From contig CAXSFU010000001.1 of assembly GCA_964236695.1 (NCBI GenBank), forward strand, positions 124,001 through 188,000: 64,000 nucleotides of DNA, written 5' to 3'. The notes below the pieces were generated by a model, which ran no database searches, was not told the DNA's origin, and saw only the letters and a list, made by a program, of their open reading frames with translations. Below, one piece after another: positions 8,591-17,874 of this stretch. Each line of letters opens with the position of its first letter. The first letter of the stretch is position 1. Source of the DNA: CAXSEF01 sp964236695 (GTDB taxonomy: Bacteria; Pseudomonadota; Alphaproteobacteria; Acetobacterales; Acetobacteraceae). Both the position numbers and the translations under genes were made by a program.

Positions 8591-10192
8591 ATGTTCCACC
8601 AGGTCCTGCGCCCGATCGGCGACAGCCTTCTGCTGTCCTTCCTTGTCGCGGTCGTGCCGATCGCGATCGTCCTCGTCATGCTTGGCGTCGCGCGCCGTCC
8701 GGCCTGGCAGGCCTCGCTGCTTGGCCTGGTCGCGGGCCTGCTGATCGCCACCCTGGCCTGGGGACTTCCGGTGGGCCTGGCGCTCGACTGCGCGGCGCTC
8801 GGCGCGGTGTTCGCGCTGTGGCCGGTGATGTGGATCGTGATCAACGCCCTGCTGCTCTACAACGTCGCCGTGGTGTCCGGGCGCTTCGACGCCTTCCGCG
8901 ACTGGGTGCTCGCCAGCCTGCCCAACGACCGACGCGTCGTGCTCGTGGTGATCGGCTTCTGCTTCGGCGCGCTGCTGGAAGGCATCTCCGGCTTCGGCAC
9001 TCCTGTGGCGATCACCTCGTCGCTGCTGATCCTGGTCGGCTACCCGCCGCTGGAGGCGCTGACCTTCACCCTGATCTTCAACACCGCGCCGGTGGCGTTC
9101 GGGGCGCTCGGCGTGCCGGTCACCGTGCTCGGCGTGGTCACCCACCTGCCCGACACCGCGCTCGGCGCCATGATCGGGCGGCAGCTGCCGATCATGGCGC
9201 TGATCCTGCCGTTCTACGTGATGGCGATGTACGGCGGCCGCCGCTCGGTGGCGGCGCTGTGGCCGATGCTGCTGGTCGCGGGCGGCTCCTTCGGCCTTGC
9301 GCAGTTCGCGGCGTCGAACCTGATCGACTACCGGCTGACCGACGTGCTGTCGTCCATGGTGTCGCTGATCGCCACCATCGGATTCCTCCAGGTCTGGCAG
9401 CCTGCGCCCGATCCCGCCTACGCCATCAACGCCGGCGTGCTGCACACCCCGGGCAAGCTGTCCGGCTGGCAGGGCTGGCTGCCCTGGATCGTGGTCTCGG
9501 TGGTCGTGATCCTGTGGACCCACTTCAAGGTGTTCCTCAATGGCGACCGGAAGTTCAACTGGCCCGGCCTGAACAACGCGGTCGCCATCACCCTCTACGG
9601 CGACCGGCCGTATGCCGCGGTGTGGGACTTCCAGCCGCTGGCGACCGGCACGGCAATCCTGCTCGCCGCCATCGTCACCGCGGCCCTGTGCGGCGTCGGG
9701 CCGGGGCGCTTCCTCGCCTGCGTCGTCACCACGCTGCGCCAGACCAGGCTTGCGATCCTCACCGTGGCGCTGATCGTGGCGCTGGCCTTCGTGATGAACT
9801 ATTCGGGCATGACCTACACGCTTGGCCTGGGCGTCGCCTCGGTCGGGCCGGTGTTCCCGCTGGTCTCGGCGTTCCTCGGCTGGGTCGCGGTGTTCCTGTC
9901 CGGCTCCGACACCTCCGGCAACGCCCTGTTCGGCAACCTGCAGGTCGTGGCCGCCAACCAGCTCGGGCTCAACCCGCTGCTGATCGCGGCCACCAACTCG
10001 TCGGGCGGCGTGATGGGCAAGATGATCTCGCCGCAGAACATCGCCACCGGCGTGTCCGTCACCAACCTGCGCGGCCAGGAGGGCGCGGTGCTCGCCCGCA
10101 CCTTCTGGCACAGCATCGCGCTCACCCTGCTGCTGGGCGTGATCGTGGTGATCGAGCAGTACCTCGTGCCCTGGGTGATCCCGATCTACTGA
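8591..10192 (+). CDS. L-lactate permease family transporter
   Basis: A 533-residue polytopic inner-membrane protein with about a dozen hydrophobic segments. It resembles LldP/GlcA (lactate/glycolate:H+ symporters): CFGALLEGISGFGTPVAITSS, IFNTAPVAFGALGVPVTVLG, and a C-terminal SGSDTSGNALFGNLQVVAANQ and NSSGGVMGKMISPQNIATG segment are family hallmarks. It probably imports lactate or another 2-hydroxy acid. No lactate dehydrogenase is adjacent, so the substrate is uncertain. It stands alone between a thioesterase gene and a 440 bp gap. Confidence 0.9.
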   Translation: MFHQVLRPIGDSLLLSFLVAVVPIAIVLVMLGVARRPAWQASLLGLVAGLLIATLAWGLPVGLALDCAALGAVFALWPVMWIVINALLLYNVAVVSGRFDAFRDWVLASLPNDRRVVLVVIGFCFGALLEGISGFGTPVAITSSLLILVGYPPLEALTFTLIFNTAPVAFGALGVPVTVLGVVTHLPDTALGAMIGRQLPIMALILPFYVMAMYGGRRSVAALWPMLLVAGGSFGLAQFAASNLIDYRLTDVLSSMVSLIATIGFLQVWQPAPDPAYAINAGVLHTPGKLSGWQGWLPWIVVSVVVILWTHFKVFLNGDRKFNWPGLNNAVAITLYGDRPYAAVWDFQPLATGTAILLAAIVTAALCGVGPGRFLACVVTTLRQTRLAILTVALIVALAFVMNYSGMTYTLGLGVASVGPVFPLVSAFLGWVAVFLSGSDTSGNALFGNLQVVAANQLGLNPLLIAATNSSGGVMGKMISPQNIATGVSVTNLRGQEGAVLARTFWHSIALTLLLGVIVVIEQYLVPWVIPIY

Positions 10193-10633
10193 GTCCCTGG
10201 CTCCTGGGCGGCGCGTGGGGCCCTGCGCCCGATCCCGCCGCACGCTCGCCTGCGCGGGCTGTCCTTCAGGTGGCAGGAAGCCGCGGGTCTCCGGCAGGCT
10301 GCGCGAGGATCGAGGATGCCCCGGCGGTTCCGACGGTGGCGCCGATGGCCAGCTCCGGCCCTCGGGTCGGCAACGGGGCGGGCGGTCGCGTGGAGCAGGG
10401 CTGCGTGTGCCGCCGCAGCGGCATGCCACTTGCGCTACCGCCCTGCTGCACTGCACCGTGGTCCAGGGGGCAGCGGACTCCGCGCGGAGGGGAATTCGGT
10501 TCCGGACCGGTGGTGCCGGCAGGCGCTCCCGCGTTCCGCTTTTCGCCGATGGCTGGACAGGGGACGATCTGCCGTGCAGCGCGATGACGCAGGCTTGCTT
10601 TCCCCGTCGCCGGACCCGGGCACCGGGGACGCA
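10193..10633. other. Gap of about 440 bp without a recognisable gene
   Basis: Spans the region between the lactate permease stop and the ATP-grasp fusion start. I see no repeat copy, no tRNA and no convincing ORF. The only open frames are GC-skew shadows. A GTG at 10574, in frame with the downstream gene, could extend that protein by 20 residues. Confidence 0.5.
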
Positions 10634-13030
10634 ATGCCGCCCCTGCCGGAATTCGACGAGATGGTCACCGGCAGCGGCGGCCTGCGCCCGGCCTGGTCGG
10701 CGCTGATCGGCACCCTGCATGCCCTGCCGGAGGGCGTGTTCGCCGCGCGGGCTACCCGCGTGTCGCGCCAGTATGCGGAGACCGGGATCGCCTACCCAGG
10801 CGGCGGCGTGCAGCCCCAGGCCGCGCCGCTGCTGTGCCCGATCCCGATGCTGCTGCCCGCCAAGGAATGGGAAGCGCTGTCCGCCGGCCTGGACCAGCGC
10901 GCCCGGCTGCTCGACGCCATCGCCGCCGACCTGTACGGCCCGCGCCGCCTGCTCGCCGAGGGGCTGGTCCCCGCGCATCTCGTCTACGCCAACCCGCGCT
11001 TCCTGCGGCCGTGCTGCGACATCCCGCCGGCCGGCGGCGTCCACGTCCATGCCTATGCCGCCGACCTGGTGCGCCTGCCGGACGGCGCCTGGCACGTCGC
11101 GGCGGACCGGCTGCAGGCGCCCGGTGGCATCGGCGCCGCACTGCAGAACCGCGGCGTGCTGGTGCGCACGGTGCCGGAGCTGTTCCGCGCCACCCCGGTG
11201 CGGCGCCTGGAGCCGTTCTTCGAGATGTGGCAGGCCCGGCTGGCGGCGCTGGCGCCACCGCGCGAGGACGGCGGTCCGGCGCGCGTCGCCCTGCTCACGC
11301 CAGGGCAGTTCGCGCCGTTCTTCCTCGAGCACGTGTTCCTGGCCCGCCAGCTCGGCGCCACCTTGGTCGAGGGCGGCGACCTCACGGTGCGCGACGGCCG
11401 CGTGCACCTCAAGACGCTGTCCTCGCTGCAGCGCATCGACGTGCTGCTGCGTTTCATGGACGACGACTTCACCGACCCGCTGGAGCTGCGCAGCGACTCC
11501 ATGCTGGGCGTGCCTGGCCTGCTGCAGGCGATCCGCGCCGGCCGTGTCGCCATGGTCAACGCGCCGGGCGCCAGCGTGGTCGAGACCCCGGAGCTGCGCC
11601 TGCTGATGCCCGCCCTGGCCGTGCGGCTGCTGGGCGAGACCCTGCGTCTGCACTCCGCCCCTGCCCTGCCGGAAACCGGCGTGCCCGCGGGCGGGGAGCA
11701 GCGCGCAGTCCGGGGGGAGCGATCTGCCTGGGAGGACGGACGCGACCTGTCCCGCGACCCTGCCGACGGGACGGCACGGCGTTCCGTGGCGCCGGTCTGG
11801 ACCGAGGATGGGCTCGTGCCGCGCCCGGTGACGCTGCGCATGTTCCTGGTCCATGACGGCAGCCGCTACGCCGCCATGCCCGGCGGCTTCGCCAAGAGCT
11901 CGCTGCCGTCAGGGCGGCGCTTGGTGAAGGACACCTGGGTCGCGGCCGGCTCAGACCCGCCCGGCCTGGACCCGCGGCCGGGCGGCACGGCGGCGGTGCT
12001 CTCGTCCGGGCCGGGCCGGGTGCGCATCACTCCGGTGCCCGACGACCTGCGCTCCCGCACCGCCGACGACCTGTTCTGGCTGGGCCGCTACGCGGAGCGG
12101 CTGGACAGCGCGGCGCGGGTGCTGCGCGCGGCCACGCTGCGCCTGACCAGCGAGAGCGTCGGCCCGGGCGAGGCCACGGAGATCCGCCACATGCTCATCC
12201 TGCTCGGCGAGCTGGGGCTGGTCGAGCCGGTGCTCGCCGAGATGCTGCCCGACGGGCGCGCCCTGCTCGCCGCCATGCCGCTGGCCTGGGGCAGCGACTC
12301 CCCGCTCGGCGACCTGTTCGCGGCCGTCGGCAGGATCGCCCAGACCCTGCGCGACCGCCTGTCGAAGGACATGGAGGTCGTGGTGCTCGGCCCGCTGCAG
12401 CAGGCGCGCGCCGCCCTCGCGCGTCCGCAGGACGCGGATCGCATGATCGTGGCGCTGGAGACGCTGATCGGCCGGGTCGCGGCGTTCGGCGGCATGGTGT
12501 CGGAGAACATGACCCAGAGCAGCGGCTGGCTGTTCCTCGACATCGGCCGGCGCATCGAGCGCGCCCTGTACGGCGCCGCCCTGCTGTCCGAGCTGCTCGA
12601 CGGCACAGAGCGGGAAGGCGAGGCGCCGCTCGAGATGGCGCTGGAGCTGTCTGACAGCACGATCACCTACCATTCCCGCTACCTCGGCACGGTGCAGACC
12701 GGGCCGGTGGTCGACCTGCTGCTGTCCGACCCGCGCAACCCGCGCAGCGTGGCGTTCCAGCTCGCGCGCATCGAGGCCCACCTGCGCGAGCTGGCGCGCG
12801 GCTTCTCCCGGGCGGAGGCCCCCGGGGCGGAGGCCGCGACCGCGCTGCTGGACGCGCTGCGCGCCACGCGGCTGGAAGGGCTGGAGCAGCCGCCCGCCCG
12901 TGCCGCCCTGCTGCACTCCCTGGCCGGCACCAGCCAGCGACTGTACGGCCTGTCGGACCGGCTGACCCGCGCCTACCTGTCGCACACCCGCATGCCCACC
13001 GCCGTCGGCTACAGCTCGGTGCGGGCGTGA
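10634..13030 (+). CDS. Fused circularly permuted ATP-grasp / alpha-E domain protein
   Basis: A 798-residue two-domain protein. The N-terminal half (about 1-475) matches the circularly permuted type 2 ATP-grasp family (RATRVSRQYAETGIAYP, VHVHAYAADLVRLPDG, LLTPGQFAPFFLEHVFLARQ, MPGGFAKSS, LVKDTWV). The C-terminal half (about 475-798) is an all-helical alpha-E domain starting DLFWLGRYAERLDSAARVLRA. The family is predicted to form amide bonds in an unknown peptide pathway. Compared with the stand-alone homologue at 14141-15583, the segment with the ATP-binding lysine (there VVKPVGESGGYGLIVG) is absent. A low-complexity stretch around residues 345-390 stands in its place, so ATPase/ligase activity is doubtful. 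Start ATG 10634 has GGGGAC upstream; GTG 10574 is an alternative. Confidence 0.88.
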   Translation: MPPLPEFDEMVTGSGGLRPAWSALIGTLHALPEGVFAARATRVSRQYAETGIAYPGGGVQPQAAPLLCPIPMLLPAKEWEALSAGLDQRARLLDAIAADLYGPRRLLAEGLVPAHLVYANPRFLRPCCDIPPAGGVHVHAYAADLVRLPDGAWHVAADRLQAPGGIGAALQNRGVLVRTVPELFRATPVRRLEPFFEMWQARLAALAPPREDGGPARVALLTPGQFAPFFLEHVFLARQLGATLVEGGDLTVRDGRVHLKTLSSLQRIDVLLRFMDDDFTDPLELRSDSMLGVPGLLQAIRAGRVAMVNAPGASVVETPELRLLMPALAVRLLGETLRLHSAPALPETGVPAGGEQRAVRGERSAWEDGRDLSRDPADGTARRSVAPVWTEDGLVPRPVTLRMFLVHDGSRYAAMPGGFAKSSLPSGRRLVKDTWVAAGSDPPGLDPRPGGTAAVLSSGPGRVRITPVPDDLRSRTADDLFWLGRYAERLDSAARVLRAATLRLTSESVGPGEATEIRHMLILLGELGLVEPVLAEMLPDGRALLAAMPLAWGSDSPLGDLFAAVGRIAQTLRDRLSKDMEVVVLGPLQQARAALARPQDADRMIVALETLIGRVAAFGGMVSENMTQSSGWLFLDIGRRIERALYGAALLSELLDGTEREGEAPLEMALELSDSTITYHSRYLGTVQTGPVVDLLLSDPRNPRSVAFQLARIEAHLRELARGFSRAEAPGAEAATALLDALRATRLEGLEQPPARAALLHSLAGTSQRLYGLSDRLTRAYLSHTRMPTAVGYSSVRA

Positions 13031-13121
13031 GCGACCGGATCGCCGGAGGCCGGCACGCGACCCCGACTCGTGGGTGGTCGCACGGGTGGCGCCCCACCCT
13101 GCCCACGGGCTAGGCTTGGGC

Positions 13122-14117
13122 GTGAAATACCGTGTGCGCCACCGATCCCGCTACAGCTACGCGCGCCAGGTGCAGCTTTCCTATCACGCGCTGCACCTGC
13201 GCCCGCGCCAGACCGAGCACCAGCGCGTGCTGCGCGCGAGCATCTCCACCAGCCCGGCTCCGGCCACCTTGTCGGAAGGCGCCGACTACTTCGGCAACGG
13301 CCTCGACCTGCTCACGGTGACAGAGCCCCACCTGCAGCTCACCGTCGACCTCGACGCCGTGGTCGAGGTGGCGTTCCCGGCCCCGCCCGACGCCACGCCG
13401 GGCTGGGAGCAGGTGCGCGACCAGCTGCGCGTCGCCCGCGGCCCGGAGCTGTCCGCGGTCGCAGAGTTCACCTTTCCGTCCGCGATGGCCGCAGCGGACG
13501 AGGCGATCGCGCGCTACGCCGCCGCCTCCTTCCCGCCCGGACGCGAGGTGCTCGACGCGGCCCGCGAGCTGACCTCGCGCATCCACCGCGACTTCGCCTT
13601 CGACCCGGAAGCGACCTCGATCGAGACGCCGCTTGCGGAGGCGATGCGCATGCGGCGCGGCGTCTGCCAGGACTTCGCCCAGATCCAGATCGCCGGCCTG
13701 CGCTCCCTCGGGCTGGCGGCGCGCTACGTCAGCGGCTACATACGCAACGATCGTGGCGCCGGCCCGGCAATGGGCAGCGCACTCGCCGATGCTGGCCTAT
13801 CTCTTGCAGGGAGCGGTCCTGCAGGAGACTGGCTGCCAGCGAGCGGCGGCGCTGAGTCCCGCGAGGCCGAGGGGAGCGCCGGGGATACGCATTCCGAGTT
13901 CGTCGGCGCCGACGCCTCGCACGCCTGGGTGTCCGTCTACTGCCCGGGCAGCGGCTGGATCGACCTCGACCCCACCAACGACCTGCTGGTCCGCCAGTCG
14001 CACGTGGTGCTGGCCTGGGGCCGGGACTACCGGGACGTGAGCCCGATCAGCGGCATCCTGGTCGGCGGCGGCGAGCATGCGCTCGACGTCGAGGTGGCCG
14101 TGCAGGCCTTGTCGTGA
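13122..14117 (+). CDS. Transglutaminase-like cysteine peptidase family protein (copy 1)
   Basis: A 331-residue protein with the bacterial transglutaminase N-terminal region (VKYRVRHRSRYSYARQVQLS) and a catalytic core with Cys182 in RRGVCQDFA, His in ASHAWVSVY and Asp in WIDLDPTND. The family cleaves or transfers amide bonds; substrates are unknown. A low-complexity insert of about 45 residues (after GYIRNDRG, up to HSEFVG) separates the Cys and His motifs, with codons less GC3-biased than the rest. I chose GTG 13122, where family similarity begins; an in-frame GTG at 13074 is possible. The next gene starts 23 bp after its stop, suggesting one operon with the ATP-grasp and alpha-E genes. Confidence 0.9.
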   Translation: MKYRVRHRSRYSYARQVQLSYHALHLRPRQTEHQRVLRASISTSPAPATLSEGADYFGNGLDLLTVTEPHLQLTVDLDAVVEVAFPAPPDATPGWEQVRDQLRVARGPELSAVAEFTFPSAMAAADEAIARYAAASFPPGREVLDAARELTSRIHRDFAFDPEATSIETPLAEAMRMRRGVCQDFAQIQIAGLRSLGLAARYVSGYIRNDRGAGPAMGSALADAGLSLAGSGPAGDWLPASGGAESREAEGSAGDTHSEFVGADASHAWVSVYCPGSGWIDLDPTNDLLVRQSHVVLAWGRDYRDVSPISGILVGGGEHALDVEVAVQALS

Positions 14118-14140
14118 CTGTGCTGGCAGGAGACCATCCC

Positions 14141-15583
14141 ATGAGCCTTTTCGGCGGCTACGATCCAGGCCCGTTCTTCTGCGAGCTGCTCAGCAAGCGC
14201 GGCCTGCCGATGCCGGAGGTCGACGCCATCGCCGCCCGCCTCGACGCCCTCTCGCTCGAGGAGCTGCGCCGCCGCGCGGGCGTGGCCGGTGACGAACTGT
14301 ACAACCTGGGCATCACCTTCACGGTGTACTCGGACAAGGACGCGATCGACCGCATCCTGCCGTTCGACCTGATCCCGCGCGTGCTGTCGGCCGCGGAGTG
14401 GGACCAGGTCGAGCGCGGCGTGGTGCAGCGCGTCACCGCGCTGAACGCCTTCCTGCACGACATCTACCACGACGCGAAGATCCTGGCCGACGGCATCGTC
14501 CCGCGCGCCCTCGTGGTCGGCAACCCGAACTTCCGCCCGGAGATGATCGGCCTCGACGTGCCGCTCGGCACCTACGTCCACGTCTGCGGCACCGACATCG
14601 TGCGCGACGAGCACGGGCATTTCCTGGTGCTGGAGGACAACGCGCGCACGCCGTCCGGCGTGTCCTACGTCATCGAGAACCGGCACATGATGCGCCGCGT
14701 GCTGCCCGAGCTGATGGACGGGCTGCGGGTGCGAGAGGTCGAGAGCTACGGCATGAAGCTGCAGCAGGCGCTGGCCGAGTGCGCGCCCGGCGGCGTGTCC
14801 AACCCCCAGGTCGTGCTGCTCTCGCCGGGCATCTACAACTCGGCGTATTTCGAGCACGTGTTCCTGGCGCGCGAGATGGGCGTGCCGCTGGTCGAGGGCC
14901 GCGACCTCGTGGTCGAGGACGAACGGGTGTGGATGCGCACCACCGCGGGCCTCGCGCCGGTGCACGCGATCTACCGCCGGCTCAACGACGACTTCCTCGA
15001 CCCCGACGTGTTCCGCCCGGACAGCACGCTCGGCGTGCGCGGCCTGCTCAATGCCTGGCGGCGCGGCAACGTCGCCATCGCCAACGCCGTCGGCACCGGC
15101 GTTGCCGACGACAAGGCGATCTACGCCTACATGCCGCGCATCATCCGCTACTACCTGGGCGAGGAGATCATCCTGCCCAACGTCGAGACCCACATCTGCG
15201 GCGAGGCGGAGGGCCTGCAGTACACGCTCGACAACCTCGACACGCTGGTGGTCAAGCCGGTGGGCGAGTCCGGCGGCTACGGCCTCATCGTCGGCCCGCA
15301 TGCGTCGAAGGAGGAGCTGGCCGAGTTCCGCGACAAGCTGGTGGCCGACCCCGCCAACTACATCAGCCAGCCGATGGTCAAGCTGTCCGTCTCGCCGACC
15401 CTGGGCGAGGACGGCGTGGGGCCGCGCCACGTCGACCTGCGCCCGTTCGCGGTCACCGGGGCCAGGACCTGGGTGCTGCCGGGCGGGCTGTCGCGCGTGG
15501 CGCTGCGCCGCGGCTCGATCGTGGTCAACTCGTCGCAGGGCGGCGGCTCGAAGGACACCTGGGTGCTCGAGGGAGCCGTCTGA
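14141..15583 (+). CDS. Circularly permuted type 2 ATP-grasp protein (stand-alone)
   Basis: A 480-residue cytosolic protein of the DUF404/DUF407 class. Signatures: GITFTVYSDKDAIDRILPFD, VCGTDIVRDEHGHFLVLEDN, VLLSPGIYNSAYFEHVFLAR, the nucleotide-binding LVVKPVGESGGYGLIVG, and the C-terminal LPGGLSRVALRRGS and GGGSKDTWVLEG. Unlike the fused paralogue upstream, all ATP-grasp motifs are present, so this is the probable active ligase of the locus. The start at 14141 has AGGAGACC upstream. The alpha-E gene follows after one base. Substrate is unknown; amide ligation is inferred from the fold and its neighbours. Confidence 0.92.
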   Translation: MSLFGGYDPGPFFCELLSKRGLPMPEVDAIAARLDALSLEELRRRAGVAGDELYNLGITFTVYSDKDAIDRILPFDLIPRVLSAAEWDQVERGVVQRVTALNAFLHDIYHDAKILADGIVPRALVVGNPNFRPEMIGLDVPLGTYVHVCGTDIVRDEHGHFLVLEDNARTPSGVSYVIENRHMMRRVLPELMDGLRVREVESYGMKLQQALAECAPGGVSNPQVVLLSPGIYNSAYFEHVFLAREMGVPLVEGRDLVVEDERVWMRTTAGLAPVHAIYRRLNDDFLDPDVFRPDSTLGVRGLLNAWRRGNVAIANAVGTGVADDKAIYAYMPRIIRYYLGEEIILPNVETHICGEAEGLQYTLDNLDTLVVKPVGESGGYGLIVGPHASKEELAEFRDKLVADPANYISQPMVKLSVSPTLGEDGVGPRHVDLRPFAVTGARTWVLPGGLSRVALRRGSIVVNSSQGGGSKDTWVLEGAV

Positions 15584-15584
15584 G

Positions 15585-16661
15585 ATGATGCAGGACGGGC
15601 TGCAGGACGACGCCGGCGGGACCCGGGCGCAGGACGGCGCCGATCCCGGCCACGGGCGGCGCGCCCTCGACGTGGCCGAAGGCCGCGACATGGCGCAGGG
15701 CGGCGCCACCCTGCTGTGCCGCTACGCCGAGGCCTTGTTCTGGCTGGCGCGCTACATGGAGCGCATCGAGAACCTCGCGCGCATCCTCGACGTCACTGAC
15801 ACTTTCACCCGCAGCGGCACGGACACCGGCGCCTGGCGCTCCGTGGTGCAGATCAACTCCGACGAGGCGCGGTTCGACGCGGCGCACCCAGAGGCCAACG
15901 TCGCCTCCGTCGTCGCCTTCTACGTGCTCGACCGTTCCAACCCGAACTCGATCGCCGCTTCGATCTTCCAGGCGCGCGAGAACGCCCGCACCCTGCGCCC
16001 GCTGATCTCCACCGAGATGTGGGCGCAGATCAACATGTTCTACAACCGCGTGCGCCAGCTCGGGCCGGACGACATCGCGGCCTCTCGTCTGTCCGGGCTG
16101 TGCGCCTGGCTCAAGGAGGCATGCCAGCTGCACACCGGCATCACCGAGGGCACCTTCTTCCGCGACCAGGGCTGGGCGTTCTACTCGATCGGCAAGTACA
16201 TGGAGCGCGGCGACCAGACCACCCGCCTGCTCGACATCAAGTACCACACCCTGCTGCCCTCGGTCGCCGACGTCGGCTCGCCGGTCGACCTGAGCCAGTG
16301 GAACTCGGTGCTGCGCGCCGCCGCCGGCTATCACGCATTCCGCCGGGTCTACCCGCGCGGCATGAGCGCGGGCTCGGTGGCCGGCTTCCTGCTGCTCAAC
16401 AGCTCGTTCGCCCGCTCGGTCGCCCTGTGCACCTGGCTGATGCAGTTCCACCTGACGCAGCTCCGCTCCGGCTACGGGCTGCGCGCCGCCTCCGCGCCGC
16501 TGGAGCGACTCGACGGCCTGCGCGCCAGCCTCCAGGAGCGCGACATACGCCAGGTCATCGCCGGCGGGCTGCACGAGTTCCTCGACGGGGTGCAGCAGGA
16601 GCTGTCGCTGCTGTACAGCGACATCGCCGCCGCGTTCTGGGAGATCGCGCCGGACACCTGA
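15585..16661 (+). CDS. Alpha-E domain protein (stand-alone)
   Basis: A 358-residue predicted all-helical protein of the alpha-E (DUF403) family: LCRYAEALFWLARYMERIENLARI, FYVLDRSNPNSI, ARENARTLRPLIS, SIGKYMERGDQTTRLLDIKY. The family has no known catalytic residues and always travels with circularly permuted ATP-grasp proteins, probably as a partner or scaffold. The start is uncertain: ATG 15585, one base after the ATP-grasp stop, suits translational coupling but gives a 35-residue polar leader; ATG 15690 (MAQGGATLL) would begin right at the domain. Confidence 0.9.
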   Translation: MMQDGLQDDAGGTRAQDGADPGHGRRALDVAEGRDMAQGGATLLCRYAEALFWLARYMERIENLARILDVTDTFTRSGTDTGAWRSVVQINSDEARFDAAHPEANVASVVAFYVLDRSNPNSIAASIFQARENARTLRPLISTEMWAQINMFYNRVRQLGPDDIAASRLSGLCAWLKEACQLHTGITEGTFFRDQGWAFYSIGKYMERGDQTTRLLDIKYHTLLPSVADVGSPVDLSQWNSVLRAAAGYHAFRRVYPRGMSAGSVAGFLLLNSSFARSVALCTWLMQFHLTQLRSGYGLRAASAPLERLDGLRASLQERDIRQVIAGGLHEFLDGVQQELSLLYSDIAAAFWEIAPDT

Positions 16662-16673
16662 TCTGGGCGGCCG

Positions 16674-16839
16674 GTCAGGACGGCAAGGCCAGGGGCTCCG
16701 CCCCTGGACCCCGCCAAAGGCAAGCCTTTGGAATCCAAGTTTTAAGTAAGGCCGGTCCAGGGGCGGCTCGCCCCTGGCGGGTCTAGGCAGAGCCCAGCCT
16801 TGCTTACTTCGACAGGTCAAGGCTTTCGGCCATTGGTAT
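16674..16839. repeat. GC-rich palindromic repeat element, copy 4
   Basis: Between two convergent genes. Contains the AGGGGCTCCGCCCCT hairpin, the CCAAAGGCAAGCCTTTGG hairpin, GGTCCAGGGGCGGCTCGCCC and GGGCAGAGCCC-like arms. Its right edge (16815-16839) carries a module GGTCAAGGCTTTCGGCC plus ATTGGTAT, which is the reverse complement of the outer module of copies 5 and 9. Confidence 0.85.
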
Positions 16840-16938
16840 GAGCCAGCTGGCGGGTCCTTCGCGGGCCTCCAGGGTCGAACATACGCGTGGCTGATCGCGC
16901 AGGAGCGGCCGCTCCTGCTGCCCGCGGGCCAGGCCTGC

Positions 16939-17874
16939 TCACGTCGGGTCGGCCGTGACCGATACGGCGACGTCGAGGCCGAGGTAGTCGTCGGGCACGC
17001 CCCGGAACGAGCCGCTGATCGGCGCCGCCTGGGTCGGGTCGCGCGTCACCGCGACCCGGATCAGGTTGCGTCCGCCGACGAGGCCGTTGGTCGGGTCGAA
17101 CTCGACCCACCCCGCACCCGGCAGGAACACCTGCACCCAGGCGTGGGTGGCGCCGCCGCCCGCCAGCGCCGCGCGCCGCTGCGGCTGCGCCCCGGCCGCG
17201 AGCAGGGACTGGCCCTCCGGCCCGGCGTGCCCGGTCAGCCGGTCGTCGTACAGGTATCCCGACACGAACCGCGCCGCGAGGCCCAGGCTGCGCACCGCCT
17301 CGATCATCAGCAGCGCGTAGTCGCGACAGGTCCCCGAGCCCAGCGCCAGGGTCTCGGCCGGCGACTGCGTGCCCATCGCCTCGCGCCGCTCGTAGCGCAG
17401 GGTGGCGCGGACGTGGCGCGTCATCCCGGCCAGCAGCGCCATGGTGTCCTGCCCGGGGCCACCCTGCGCCGCGACCAGCGCCCGAGCCCAGGCCTCCACC
17501 CCGCCGTCGTCGGGGTGATGGCGCTCGAGCAGGCGGCCGAGGTCCTGGCGCTCCTCCTCGCTGTAGCGGAACGGGTATTGCGCGGCGCAGGGCTCCGGCA
17601 CGACGGAGCGCTCCGGCAGCGGGTAGTGGCGCAGTCGCACCCTGGAGACGATGTGCAGCTCTGCGGCGGGCGCCGTGAACCGCGCCATGGCGATCGAGTT
17701 GCTGAAGGTGTCGTGCAGCCAGCGCACCGCGGCCGGCGGCCGGATCGACAGCGCCGTGTCGAGCAGGCGCAGGTCGTGGCTGTCGCGCGGGCGCAGCATC
17801 AGCCGGTGCTGGTCGAAGCGGACCGGACGGCGATACCGGTAGGTCGTGGTGTGGGTCACGGTCAGGACTGTCAT
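16939..17874 (-). CDS. Transglutaminase-like cysteine peptidase family protein (copy 2)
   Basis: A 311-residue paralogue of the transglutaminase at 13122, encoded convergently. N-terminal VTHTTTYRYRRPVRFDQHRLMLRPRD is the bacterial transglutaminase N-terminal region. Catalytic Cys is in LGSGTCRDYALL, His in ATHAWVQVF and Asp in WVEFDPTNG. A roughly 20-residue hydrophilic insert (GPEGQSLLAAGAQPQRRA) occupies the same loop as the larger insert in copy 1. Start ATG 17874 (MTVLTVTH) is where similarity begins; the open frame upstream has no family similarity. Probably part of the same ATP-grasp/alpha-E system. Confidence 0.9.
   Translation of the reverse strand: MTVLTVTHTTTYRYRRPVRFDQHRLMLRPRDSHDLRLLDTALSIRPPAAVRWLHDTFSNSIAMARFTAPAAELHIVSRVRLRHYPLPERSVVPEPCAAQYPFRYSEEERQDLGRLLERHHPDDGGVEAWARALVAAQGGPGQDTMALLAGMTRHVRATLRYERREAMGTQSPAETLALGSGTCRDYALLMIEAVRSLGLAARFVSGYLYDDRLTGHAGPEGQSLLAAGAQPQRRAALAGGGATHAWVQVFLPGAGWVEFDPTNGLVGGRNLIRVAVTRDPTQAAPISGSFRGVPDDYLGLDVAVSVTADPT

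Noticed and set aside
7997..11854. Open frame of 1285 codons on the minus strand
   Set aside because: Antisense to the thioesterase, lactate permease and ATP-grasp fusion genes, all of which have clear family motifs; no plausible domain in the antisense product.
13741..13910. Frameshift in transglutaminase 1
   Set aside because: The unusual stretch is in frame on both sides, with the Cys and His/Asp motifs in one continuous frame, so it is an insert and not a frameshift.
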